Source: Crambe crambe
Taxonomy: Eukaryota; Porifera; Demospongiae; Poecilosclerida; Crambeidae
Assembly (NCBI GenBank): GCA_963924555.1
Contig: OZ004586.1
Location: 8,700,501-8,764,500 of the forward strand
Direction: 5' to 3'
Length of the DNA stretch: 64,000 nt
The notes below the pieces were generated by a model. That model made no database searches. It was given only the letters and a program-made list of their open reading frames with translations, and was not told the DNA's origin. The position numbers were made by a program, and so were the translations under genes. This document shows positions 1-11,100 of the stretch, piece by piece. Within the stretch, counting starts at the first letter, position 1. Each line of letters starts with the position of its first letter.

Positions 1-1181
1 ATGTCACCAAGCAAGTAGCTGGGACTCTTGGCTATCACGACTTTCCCGACGATAGTGGAGGGTGTGCCACGTATCACTGGTCTAATGTAGCACTGGCCAT
101 AGCACAGAATATTGAATTGATCACAGACACCGAAAACCATACGAGAATCCTCAATAAAGAGACTCAGTTTCTCAGCTTTGGCAATGAAACGAGTCTGAAT
201 CTTCTTCACCTTCTGGCAGAGATGAGTGTTCTCTTGAAAGGCTTGGAGAGAAAGACATTTGGCGACACTTCTTGCAGTTTCAGGTTGATCATCCCAGAAA
301 AGCATTTGTGAAGTAACTTCAGGATTTGAAGTCATAGACTCTATCATGCTGAAAAGGGTCCTCTGTTTCTCAAGGAACACATCATCTTCCACTCCTAGAC
401 CTGACAATAGCATGATGAATTGACGGTTGAGCTTTCCATAACGATATGGTCTGGAGTGAGCACACAGCCAGAGGGACAAGAAAGGTCTGTGTCCTGATTC
501 AAATTTTTTCATGGACTTGCGGATCATTAACTTGTTCTCCTTCAAGGATGGATCAATGCTTACAACTCCCTTACACCCATCATAACGTATTTGGTACACG
601 GATGGGAGATAGCCATCAAGCTCGATACATCCAATAATCTTTTGGGCCAGAATAGGACTGATGCCACCACAACCATCTGTGAAATTGCCAGCTTTGGACT
701 CTATATCATCCACCACGACAACGTCCTCTTCCGGCACCTCCACCTTAGTGTGAATTGCTTCAGAGAATAAGAGTCCTATTCGCTTCAATTTCTTTGATAC
801 TGACTTGATAGCATTGAAGTTACCACACTCTGATAACACTCTCTCCACATCTGCAGTCGAGCCTTTGAACATGTAGCACTTACGAGACTTTAACCCACTA
901 GCACTACACCCCAGAAACTGGAATTCTTCATTGTCGACTATCACACCACTCATGAGAATGTCTTGTACCTTCTTGAGGGGGATGTCATGATCAAAGTGGA
1001 CCAGCAGCAATTGATGTGAACCATATCTGTCCACTATTCTGTTGGAGTGATTAGGAGTGAACGGAGTGTAGAGGGTGTCCAACTTCTTGCCATTAGCCAC
1101 TTTCAGTGTGCGAATGCAAATCGCATTTGGAGACACCTCTTGACTGGAGCTGAAGACTACACGTACCAGGCTCTCTTCCAT
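1..1181 (-). CDS. Cellular RNA-dependent RNA polymerase (RdRP/QDE-1/EGO-1 family), N-terminal part, cut by window edge
   Basis: The minus strand is open without a stop from an ATG at 1181 to the window edge (393 codons, no intron). The protein matches the eukaryotic RdRP family that copies RNA into double-stranded RNA for silencing. In order I see a region near residues 45-110 (NRIVDRYG, then FLGCSASGLKSRKCYMF), the FTDGCGGIS block near residue 175, then QIRYDGCKGVVSIDP, RKSMKKFES, LNRQFIMLLSGLGVEDDVF, and finally MVFGVCDQFNILCYGQCY followed by GKVVIAKSP. This is the conserved order in plant, fungal and nematode enzymes. The catalytic DxDGD motif would lie beyond the edge, so activity cannot be judged. 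The frame is also open upstream of the ATG, so an earlier start is possible. It lies 140 bp downstream of the kinase-Kelch gene on the same strand. It is a cellular gene, not a viral polymerase. Confidence 0.93.
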   Translation of the reverse strand, partial: MEESLVRVVFSSSQEVSPNAICIRTLKVANGKKLDTLYTPFTPNHSNRIVDRYGSHQLLLVHFDHDIPLKKVQDILMSGVIVDNEEFQFLGCSASGLKSRKCYMFKGSTADVERVLSECGNFNAIKSVSKKLKRIGLLFSEAIHTKVEVPEEDVVVVDDIESKAGNFTDGCGGISPILAQKIIGCIELDGYLPSVYQIRYDGCKGVVSIDPSLKENKLMIRKSMKKFESGHRPFLSLWLCAHSRPYRYGKLNRQFIMLLSGLGVEDDVFLEKQRTLFSMIESMTSNPEVTSQMLFWDDQPETARSVAKCLSLQAFQENTHLCQKVKKIQTRFIAKAEKLSLFIEDSRMVFGVCDQFNILCYGQCYIRPVIRGTPSTIVGKVVIAKSPSYLLGD

Positions 1182-1321
1182 AATGCAAATTGCCAACCGC
1201 TTCTGCAGATCGAGCCAGGAACACAGGCCTAGCCGGCTTGTAAACAAGACTACTTTTACAAAAGGGGCGGGACTATACTTCCGGTTTATTGTGCAACTAA
1301 CTGCATTGATACAAAAAATAA

Positions 1322-4183
1322 TTATAATGATAATCTAGCTAGATCAGTGTTCTTAAAGACTGTTTGGTTATCTTCTCCTCCAACCACTAATATTTCTCCA
1401 TCAGTAATTCTTGCACATGTGCAGTTGAATCGTGGGAATGGTAAATCTCCTACTTTCACCCACTCCCCAGTCTCAGGTTGGTAGTAGAGGATTGAAGTCA
1501 CAGGTTGTCCATCTTTCCCTCCTAGTGCAAGCAGAGACCCACCAATGGAGAGTGGAGTGGAGCAATAAAGTCCTAGTCCAGATGTTCTCTTCCATATCTG
1601 TGTGTCTTTTTCTCCTTTGGAGTTGACCTGAGAAATGAGAGCTGGCAGGGACACACTGTACACCACATCAGTATCAATACCATTATCCATGCCTCCCATG
1701 AAGTAACATATGTCACCTACTACAGCAGTCCACATGTAAGTCATGGCTATTGGTGCAGGAGCTGTGGATACAGTGTGCCATTGCTTGCTGCTAGTGTTCA
1801 TGACATTAACGAATGACAGGGACTTGAACTCCCCACCCACCACCAACCATTCCTTGTAAGTAACGACAGAGGGAGAGTGACATGCTGTGGGCATATCTGG
1901 ATAGGGGTGAATCCATTTCTTGCAGTCAGCTCTCCATATGCCCAGTAGTCTACTATGACTATCGTCAGATTGCAGACCACCAACAAGAACTAGCTGATTG
2001 TTGATTGCTGTCATTGCAAACAAACATGTCTCATATCGTGCCAACTTGTCCCATTTTTCCGAGTCAATGTCATACTCCATCACTATGAAGTTGTTCTCAA
2101 TAATAGGGCTATTTCCTCCTCCAACATACACCTTTCCCTGTACCACCACAGACTGTACATAACCACCCATCCCTAAGGGCATATCAGGACCACGCCTCCA
2201 ATTCAACTGGAGAGGGAATTCAAGTTTGAGAGGATCCTATGATCATAACGGTTCCAAACAGTTTCTATAACAATGAATTTTAAGGTGTGCCTCACTTTTG
2301 ACTCTAGTAGTTCCTGGGACCTTTTCAGTTCCTCTGTTAATCTGCTGACCTTGGCTTGCAATTCCTCCTTCAGTCTAGCCTCCCTCTACAGCACAACAGT
2401 CAATACATTATGCATTGCTATAGTACTAGTTATAGCTAATCATGTGACTCAGGCACAAAAAGTAGTTAGTCATGGCTTATTGATACGGCAAGTCCAAAAT
2501 GCAAGAGATTGGTTGGTCTGAGAAAGAGTAAGTTACTGTGGCTAACCTCTGCATATATAGTATCGACTAGAATTTCAATATTTTTTCCTTCTATTTCTTT
2601 CTGTAGTTGTCGGAGCTGTCTGTCCTTCACCTCTATGTCTCCCTGCTGCTGTTGGAGCTGTCTGTCCTTCACTTGTCTCCCTGCTGCTGTTGGAGCTGTC
2701 TGTCCTTCACTTCTATGTCTCCCTGCTGCTGTCGGAGCTGTCTGTCCTTCACCTCTATGTTTCCCTGCTGCAGTTGGAGTTGTCTATCTTTGGCTTCTAT
2801 GTTCCTCTGTAGTTGTCGGAGCTGCTCATCCTTCAGTTGTAGTTGCCCCTGATACTCCCTGCTATCTCTCTGTAACTGCTCTCGACTGATCTACATTATC
2901 AATATGAATAGTTACTAGCTACACTGAATATTAATACACTTACTTCCAGTTCTCTGAGAATCTCTTCCACTCGTCTCTCGAACCTCTCCTAATAAAGGAA
3001 TAAAAGTTATACTGTTAAATTATCGAAGGAAAATCAGTTACTTCTGACTGTGTGATCCTCTTGTCCTTCATCTTTATATCCTTGGCAAGTAACACTCTAT
3101 TAATGTCTAGTTTCACCAGATTCCCACCATACACTCCTTCCACCTCGACCTTTAACCTCTGTAGGATATCGAATACCTCGTCAGTGGCTGGCCTTCGTTC
3201 TGGGGTATTGTGCAGACACTGTTTGACTAGCTGGATTAAGGCAGGATGGTGATTGCCAATCTCTTTCTCCAACATCTCAATGTACTCCCCACGACGCTCC
3301 ACCTCTGTACGACCCAACATATGCTCAGGGTCATCTGGGTCAGGGAATGTGGATACCAGCAGTTTCCCAGGAAACACCTAAAGTTAACAATACTATGCAA
3401 ATGCTTATGATCACTTCAAATTATTTACCTGTGTCAGAGTGTACAAGGAGAGATGTCCAAAGGAGAATATGTCGAGAGATGGTCCATAGCAGTGAGTCTC
3501 ATCCATAGCCTCTGGAGGCATATAAACCCGTGTCCCTGGCAAGCGTGAGAGGGTCCTGGCCAGTTGACCAGGTCTCATGTCAACAATACGTGAGTTCCCC
3601 ATGTCAGAGATCTTTGCCACTAGGGAAGAAGTCAGAAGGATGTTATTTGTAGTCAGGTCCCTGTGGATGACTGGAGGTTGATTCTTGTGGAGATAGACCA
3701 GTCCGCCAGCAACGTCTTCAAGGACAGAACATTTCAGGGAGAGAGGGAGGCCTGGCATATGCTCCAGCAGGTCGTCCAGACTGGTCTCAAGTCGTTCCAT
3801 CACAAGTAGAGGCAGTCGAGTCCCAGGGAGGAAGCAAAGACCAAGGAACTGGGTAATGTTGGGGTGACGGAGGCTGGACATGATCTGGCACTCCTGTTCA
3901 TACTTGCGTACGACATCAGACACTCCAACATTGCCATCATCTAGGAGGATTTCATGGAGCTTCTTACCAGCACACACAAGCTTTCTGTATTTCACCTGTG
4001 AAAAGTAAGGGTTTGTTGGAATGGAAGTGCTACACTGTGATAGGTACTAACCTCCTCCACTGAACCATAAGAACCTGTTCCCAGTACCCTACCAGTTGGA
4101 GTGACATCAGTTAACATAAACTGCTGTAGTTGGCGATTGTTTCTGAATGCTTGGTTTATATCATGGTGCCTAAAAAGCGACAT
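1322..4183 (-). CDS. Protein kinase - coiled coil - Kelch repeat fusion protein (reading frame broken by a 4-bp deletion)
   Basis: Seven exons on the minus strand: 4052-4183, 3429-3995, 3042-3377, 2944-2988, 2547-2890, 2296-2385, 1322-2236. The first three encode a protein kinase domain with glycine loop GTGSYGSVEE, a beta-3 lysine in VCAGKKLH, catalytic loop VIHRDLTTNN and DMG in place of the usual DFG, which looks TKL-like. The middle exons encode a Gln/Lys-rich coiled coil built partly of 14-residue repeats. The last exon is a Kelch beta-propeller of about 300 residues with repeated Gly-Gly pairs. All exons are phase 0 except 2547-2890, which is 344 bp: one 42-bp repeat unit lacks 4 bp and the frame hits TGA. 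With 4 more bases the exon would be 348 bp and the protein about 810 residues. Substrates and role are unknown. It may be a damaged allele, an assembly error or a truncated kinase. Confidence 0.85.
2600..2830 (-). repeat. 42-bp coding repeat in the coiled coil of the kinase-Kelch gene
   Basis: Tandem units encode the pattern KDRQLxxQQGDIEV (14 residues) on the minus strand. One unit is 38 bp instead of 42 (around 2662-2699): the four bases ctat present in neighbouring units are missing after cttcac. Repeat slippage is the likely cause. Confidence 0.85.
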
Positions 4184-4331
4184 TGTCTTTGCAGGATGTA
4201 TTATGCGGAAATGGACAGCTAGCTACGCCCTCTTCTTTCACGTGATAATTTGACGATCCTTTCCTTTCTCTAAAGTTGTTTTCTTGAGCTTAAGCCGACC
4301 GCCAGTAGCTAAGTAGGTACCAGGTAGCTCT
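4184..4331. promoter_or_regulatory. Shared divergent promoter region, kinase-Kelch / RUFY
   Basis: Only 148 bp separate the two start codons of oppositely transcribed genes, so both 5' UTRs and promoters must fit here. I see no TATA box. A bidirectional promoter is inferred from geometry only. Confidence 0.55.
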
Positions 4332-7300
4332 ATGGCGGAAGAGGCGATCGAGGAATTGGGAGAATCTCTCAGCCTATCTCTGGAAGGGGAGAGAAATCTG
4401 AAGCATGGGTAAGCACTGAGCATATCCGTATAACACTATATGCTTCACTACACTCCTTGCTCCTGTGTAGGGTGGTGGAGCGGTCCAACCTGCTCAACAT
4501 GTTGAAGATCTCTATCAAGGCTCTTATTGAGACCTCCATGCGCCTGGGTCGCACCCTCAGTGATGACAATCCTCAACTGATCCAGTTCCTCATCCTCATG
4601 GAGCACACATTCAAGCATCGCATAAAAAGTCAGTCCTGAACGCACTGACAAGCTCCACATTATACTACAATGGAGCTAAAGTAGAGCTAACCACACTCAT
4701 ACCTCTTTACTTGCAGATAAGCGCAACCTGCTTGGACAGAAACGCTCCTTTTGGGGAGTAATAGAGAGCTTTGAGAAAGATTCCACTGACTTCTTTGAGA
4801 GTGTGACCAATGTTAAAGGAATGCCAGGCATTAAGTGAGTCCAATCCAGTACTTTCAAAATGATTACTGTCCTTTGACCTGATTAACCTTTGACCTTTCC
4901 ATGTAGGAGCATGACTGGGCGTGGCAGGGCATGGATACGCTTTGTCCTGATGCAGAAGAAACTAGCAGACAACTTCAAACTCATGATTGAGAAAGGAAGG
5001 AAGCTGAGGTAGCTGAATGTTTGCGAAGAGAGGAACAGTATTGACTCAACCCTCCCCTCCCTCTCTCTCTCCTTCCCTCTCTCTCTCCTTCCTCCCTCTC
5101 CCCTTCCTTGCAGTGAATGGTATGAACGTCAGAGTATCCTGCTGTGTGATGAGGGTGTGGTGATCAGTGGACTACTCATGGGTCTCAATGCTATCGACTA
5201 TAACATGCTCCTCAAGGGGGAAGACTTTGACAAATCTGTTAGATAATACTAAGTTAATTGGAAGGGGTATCCTCTCATTTGCTGGCATGGGTTACCATAG
5301 GTCGGGGTGATTGACTTTAGTCAGTACTTGCGTGATGGGAACTACCTGAAGGAACCAGGTTCTCCACAGAGCAAGTAAGCATCTCTTGCCTCAGCTTGCA
5401 TACACTTAGACCTACGAACTCTGTCCTCGCAGTGAAGGGGGTGAATCTGAACTGGCCCAGCTCTTGGACCAGAAGGCCTACTTGGAAGAGGTCAACAGAA
5501 AATTAGAGTAAGTGCTAATGTCCTGTCTGTGGCATCTACCCACTACCCAGAACTTCTCGTCTTGGAATAATTGTCCTAGTGACTTTTTGATGGAGCTAAT
5601 TGTGTTGTTGCTCAACAGAAGTAATTTGCATGGCTGCAGTGGCAACCAATTATAGAGTGAGAAACAATCTCTCTCCAGTTGTAGTTACATCATTATACAT
5701 TATACATACAAGAATTGAGCATGTTTTGTTCCTTATTGCCAGTGCATGTAACATAGAGCTATGGCCATAAGAGAACTAGTTGGCTGTTTTCCTGGCTGTG
5801 ATGTGTGTACATGTTGTAGGAACACAGTGGAGCAGCAAGGTGGACGACTGAAGGTGTTGGAGGTGGAGAACACTGGGTTGAAGGACCAGGTGAAGTTAAT
5901 GAACGAGTCCCTGAGTGTCATCACTTTGGAGAGGGAGGAACTGCGCACCATGAATGAAAGATCATCCGCTGAACTCAGAAAAGCCTTGGAGGTGTGGCTT
6001 GAATCACATGTAGTGGGGCCGGGAATAAGGCAGTGTTTCCCCAGTATACTAAATGAAAGAAACTTCAGAGAAAGTAGGCTGGGATGGCATTAATTGAATT
6101 ACATTCTCAAGAATAGTATTTAAGCACCCTGTCTGACAGTACAGCTAGGGGAGACTATTAAGGGGTGTGGCACATTTCTAGACTGACGTTTTCTCGTGCA
6201 GAACTTACAAGATGACCAGCAAGCTGAGCTAGCAACATATGTCCAAACCAGGTATATATGTGGTCTATTGTAAGCAATAACATCCTGACCCCCTTGGTGA
6301 TGTATGTTGCTTAAGGGCGGGGCTAAATGAGCTGTACTCTGCAAGCCAACGCTCACTAGACACAGAACAGAAGCTCCGACAACAGCTGGAGCAAGAGGTG
6401 GAACTCCAGAGATCAATACGCCAAGAAAAAGAGGTGTGTAGAATATAATGAGCAAGGGAGAGGATGTGTGTGTGCATATGATGATCCTTGCAGACTGCCC
6501 TCCAGCTACTAGAGAAAAGCATCCATGAGAAACAGGACACTGTCGTAACTCTCCGCAAACAACTGGAAGAGACCAAGTCAGCCAACCTAAAGATGCAATC
6601 ACAACTGAAGGTAGTATGTGGGTGGGATTCCTGGGGGTGTGGTTGTCGCTGTGAGAGTATATTAAGTACTATCCCTGCACTTATTGTGAAATGGATTCTT
6701 GTACTGTTTGTAGGTGCTGAAGGAGACACATCAGAAAGACTCCTTACGGATCAGGACATTAGAGAGTCGTCTCTCTCAGCTGACCTCACACAGCAAGGCC
6801 AATGATAAAATGTAAATGATTGCAGTATTGAAAGGGAAAGGTTACATCTTTGTATCTTCATCTTCAGGTTGGCAGAGACTAGTAGTAAGTTGGAGAGATC
6901 AGAGCAGACATCAAGGGAGTTGGCTGGCAAGTTAGAGCAAGTGCAGTTGGCAAGGAGTACAGCAGAAGCTGACCTAGCCATAGAGAAGCAATGGAGGGCC
7001 ACATTACAGGTGAGTGAGTGAAGGCCCAGCCAGGAGCTATTAGGAAGGAGCATTCATATGGAATTGTGTTGTGTAGATGGAATTGCAGAGAGAAAAGAAT
7101 AGAATTGTGGAGTTGACAAATGAGACAAAGAAGTTCAAAGAATTTAAAAAAGTAATTCTCATGATTATATTTTGTGTGAGATGTGGCTGAATGACGGGGT
7201 GTGTGCAGGACAATGCACAGTTGCAAGAGCGTTATGCAGCACTGCAGGAGACAGTGACGGAACAGGAAATAGCCATGGTGGAGATGGGAAGGCAACTCAG

Positions 7301-7862
7301 TTTGTAAGTCGTATCCTATTATGGAAAGATGTTTTTACCCCTATTAAGGGCTTGGTGTTTGTATTTACCCCTATTAATGGCCTGGTGCTTGGTATTTACC
7401 CCTATTAAGGGCTTGGTGTTTTGTATTTACCCCTATTAATGGCCTGGTGCTTGGTATTTACCCCTGTTAAGGGCCTGGTGCTTGGTATTAAGGGCTTGGT
7501 GCTTGGTATTTTGAGACAACTGAAAGTAATTGTTTGGTTATTATGTAGATCCCAGCAAAAGGTGGAGGACATGAAACAGGTGAGCTCTCTGGTGAAGGAG
7601 AGTGTCTGGGTCGAGGATAAAGCCATCACAGACTGCAAAGGATGCAACAAACCATTCTCTGTATCAAGGAGAAAGGTGAGTGGATAGTGAATTAAGGAAA
7701 AATCATTGTTTTCTTTCCTTTCTGTAGCACCACTGTCGTAGTTGTGGGGGTGTATTCTGTAACACCTGTTCGGAGAACTCTATGCAATTGGCCTCTAGTT
7801 CCAAACCAGTGCGGGTCTGTGACTCTTGTTACACTATGCTTCTTGAGCGCTCCTCTACTTAG
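4332..7862 (+). CDS. RUFY: RUN and FYVE domain-containing protein (RUFY-like)
   Basis: Seventeen exons join in frame to a 618-residue protein: 4332-4408, 4471-4628, 4717-4834, 4907-5008, 5114-5237, 5301-5374, 5433-5507, 5820-5991, 6202-6251, 6316-6433, 6494-6610, 6714-6811, 6868-7009, 7077-7151, 7209-7303, 7549-7675, 7728-7862. The N-terminal part is a RUN domain ([19 protein letters not shown]; later [19 protein letters not shown]). A long coiled coil follows, and the C-terminus is a FYVE zinc finger with WVED, eight cysteines, the RRKHHCR basic patch and RVCDSC. RUFY proteins bind PI3P on endosomes through FYVE and small GTPases or Arl8/dynein through RUN and coiled coil. The FYVE finger keeps all lipid-binding motifs. 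Which vertebrate RUFY (1-4) it matches best cannot be told by eye. Confidence 0.93.
7320..7520. repeat. Minisatellite in RUFY intron 15
   Basis: Imperfect tandem copies of a unit containing tttacccctattaagggc and cttggtg fill most of the intron between exons 7209-7303 and 7549-7675. No coding role is visible. Confidence 0.8.
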
Positions 7863-8159
7863 ATATCTGCCCTTTTATCTCTTCCTCCATACTGGCACTA
7901 ATTTTATAATTATTGTGTTCATTTGATATGGTGTTGTCCTATTTGATATCACTTCTCTATACACATATGGCAGGTTTTTACTTTTTTTAATTAATAACAA
8001 TAATTTTTTGTACTTTGCCGCGCATGCGTTTGAATGAGAAAAATTTTTCTATTTTGTGAAGAACGCATAATTAAAGGCAACCTTGGCAAGCTTGCAAGAT
8101 CAAATCAGTTTGGTTGTTTTTCTTGTACAGAACTTAGAATTTGAGACTGTTGATTAGAA
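7863..8159. promoter_or_regulatory. RUFY 3' end and SRRM1 promoter, with NRF1-like site
   Basis: This 297-bp gap between tandem genes is AT-rich and holds the palindromic core gcgcatgcgt at 8020-8029, close to the NRF1 consensus, about 130 bp upstream of the SRRM1 start codon. Factor binding is inference. Confidence 0.45.
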
Positions 8160-11100
8160 ATGACTGACGCGGGTTTTTTCAGGGTGAGTTTTTATAAGGA
8201 AGAAGGCAAGGGCAAGTGTAAGTGCCGTTAAATTCTATCTAATGCACACCCACATTCCCAGGGCACAAGTGTAGACCAGGACTCCCGCTTCTACAACAAG
8301 GATAAGAAGCTCTTAAAGTCCATGAAGTTCCCTCCAAACATTGGAACTAAGGTAAGTTTGGCGTAATATTCTTGTTGAGCAGGCTGCTTGAATTTGTTTT
8401 CAACAGGTGGACATGAGCAAAGTAAGCCTGGATACAATAAAGCCTTGGATAGCTCAGCGTGTTACACAGTTGCTGGGCATTGAAGACGATGTTGTAGTGG
8501 AATTCATATTCAATATGCTGGAAAGCAATCGGGTATGAGAGAAGAAGCTATTGGAAGAAATGATAGTAGATATCTTCGTAATTCTCATTTTTTTAGTATC
8601 CAGAGCCTAAGGAACTCCAGATGAACTTGACTGGTTTTCTCCATGGAAAGTATGCTCGCATCTTTATGCAGGAGCTGTGGGAGCTTCTAGTCAGTGCACA
8701 AGAGAACATTGGGGGTGTTCCCACTCGCTTCATCGAGCAAAAGAAAGAAGAGATCCGCTTGAAAAAGGTTTGCAGTTGGAGATTTATGGTCTCCTTTATG
8801 TATGTTATAAATTTGTTTTCCAAGTGGGTATGGATTTTAATTGTGTTGCTGTCTCACTCTCTAAAGCTAAAACTCACGGCTAAAATGCCTTCCCCCCACT
8901 CCCCACATGACATGTGTACGTACGTGCTGGCAGACAGGTGGATGGCTAGTTGATAACACTTGAGGGTAAGGACCCACTACCCACTTTCATTCCCATACAC
9001 ATGTACCTATCATTAACTGAAGAACCTCATTCAGTATTGTAGCCTGTACTAATGTATATTCGGCCCAATTCACCTCATAGTCTACTTTTCAATCCACTGT
9101 TACCACTTTCTAGCAAACTATGGGAGTCCCCAGCCGAATTTTTTTGGGTTGCAATATTCCAAGCTACCCTGGTGGAAAGATAGGTCCTCTACCTTTGATT
9201 TGGTTTTGGGTCTTATGGTAGGGAGGTAGGGAAGTGTTTTTTTTTGGGTAGTTTGAAAGTTGAGGAAGTGAATTCTTTATTTGTGTGTCACTGAGGAGGG
9301 GAACTAACTGCATAGATTGGGATGTTATGCCAGTACTGTTTTTTCATTTATTTTGTCTATTTTACGACAGACTCTTACCCCCAAGGTCATCTCCGCTGCA
9401 CACTGTCATGTGACTAGTCATGTGATCTACATTAGTTTAGTAGCACGGTTATTCAGTGTTTGGTAATGTATGTACAGTATGTTAAGTATGTCAATGCATG
9501 TTTTATATTTCATGATTCTATTTAATGATCACCCTATGTTGAGTTGTTTTCAGTGTACGGAAGTGATTAACTTTTTTTGTGTGTGCCCTTGTAGCTAGAG
9601 CAGGAGCGAATGGAGGCATCTTTGGCCAGGCACAATGAAATTGAACGTGAAGTGCTGGAGCGACGACAGAGAGAATATGAAGAGAAGAAGGAAGCAGAAG
9701 AGAGACTCAGGGAGGAAGAGGAGGGGCAGGAAAGGTCACGCAGGGAGGAGAGGAAGGAAAGGGACAAGGAAGTGGACAGTGGTTCAAAGGAAGACAACCA
9801 AACACAAGAGGAAGTAGCAGTGGAAGAGGAAGAGAAAAAGGAAGAAGAATCTCCTAATATGTAATATTATTAGTGTGCACAGTCCTCCTAATTTCTACTG
9901 TAATACAGTGGAGTCCCCGTAATACAGTGGAGTCCCCGTAATACAGTGGACTCCCTGTAACAGAGTGGACTCCCTGTAACACAGTGGACTCCCCATAATA
10001 CAGTGGACTCCCCGTAATACAGTGGACTCCCTGTAACACAGTGGACTCCCTGTAACACAGTGGACTCCCTATATACAGTGGACTCCCCATAATACAGTGG
10101 ACTCCCTGTAATACAGTGGACTCCCCGTAATACAGTGGACTCCCTGTAATACAGTGGACTCCCCGTAGCACAGTGGACTCCCCGTAATCTGGGGCCAGCA
10201 GAAGTGTCCTGATTAGAGGGGTGGCCTCATTTATATTATAAGTATACATTGGGACTTTTTAAAGTGTCGTGAATAATACAGGGGTGAGGGTCCTGATAGA
10301 GGGAGTTCACTCTACATAAATTTTAGCTCTTGGTTTATGGTAAAATATTAAAAGCTACCCCCTTTACTGAACTGCTCTGGTAGGGATGATGCTGATGGCA
10401 AGCCTGGAGGAAGTGATGATGACAATGACGATGGTAGTAAAGCAAGTCTCAGTCCTGACATCAACTCCAAGTCCCCAGCTCCTAATAGTAACCACACCTC
10501 CGTGATAGAAACCAGCAGAAAGACCTCCAGTAAACATCGCGAGCGGGAAAGGTCACGATCCAAGAGTCCACAGAGGAGAAAACGTAGTCATTCCAGGTCA
10601 CCACGTAGGTCACCACGGAGACGAAGGTACACAGACTGTATGTACAGACATTGGATATGGCATTCACTATAACATGTACATGCATGCAGATCTCGAAGCA
10701 GAAGCAGATCACCCAACAGGAGGCACACCCGCCACCCTCCTTCTTCCCCACCTCGTAGGAATCAGTATCGCTCCAGGTACATCATGTCTTGTATGTTGTT
10801 GTTGTTGTTATTCTTTTGTTATATTGTAGAAGATATTCCAAGTCCCCAGATTCTCCCCCTCGAAGGAGAGGGAGACCACATCAGTCTCGTTCCCGTTCTC
10901 CAGTCCATCGTCGCTCTTCACCCGAGTACCACAGAAGGAGGCAGTCTCATTCCAGATCCCCTCCCAGCTTCCAAAAGAGGCGGTCTCGTTCTAGATCCCC
11001 TCCCAGCTATCAAAAGAGGCGGCGGTCTCGTTCCAGATCCCCTCCCAGCTTCCAAAAGAGGCGATCATCTCTTGATCATCATAAAAAATCGCCATCTAAG

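Noticed and set aside
1..1181. RdRP as a viral insertion
   Set aside because: The block order is that of the cellular double-psi barrel RdRP family, which is unrelated to viral palm-fold RdRPs.
9854..10249. 131-codon minus-strand frame with GSPLYYGESTVLQGVH repeats
   Set aside because: It is a translation of the 19-bp minisatellite in SRRM1 intron 5, antisense to the gene.
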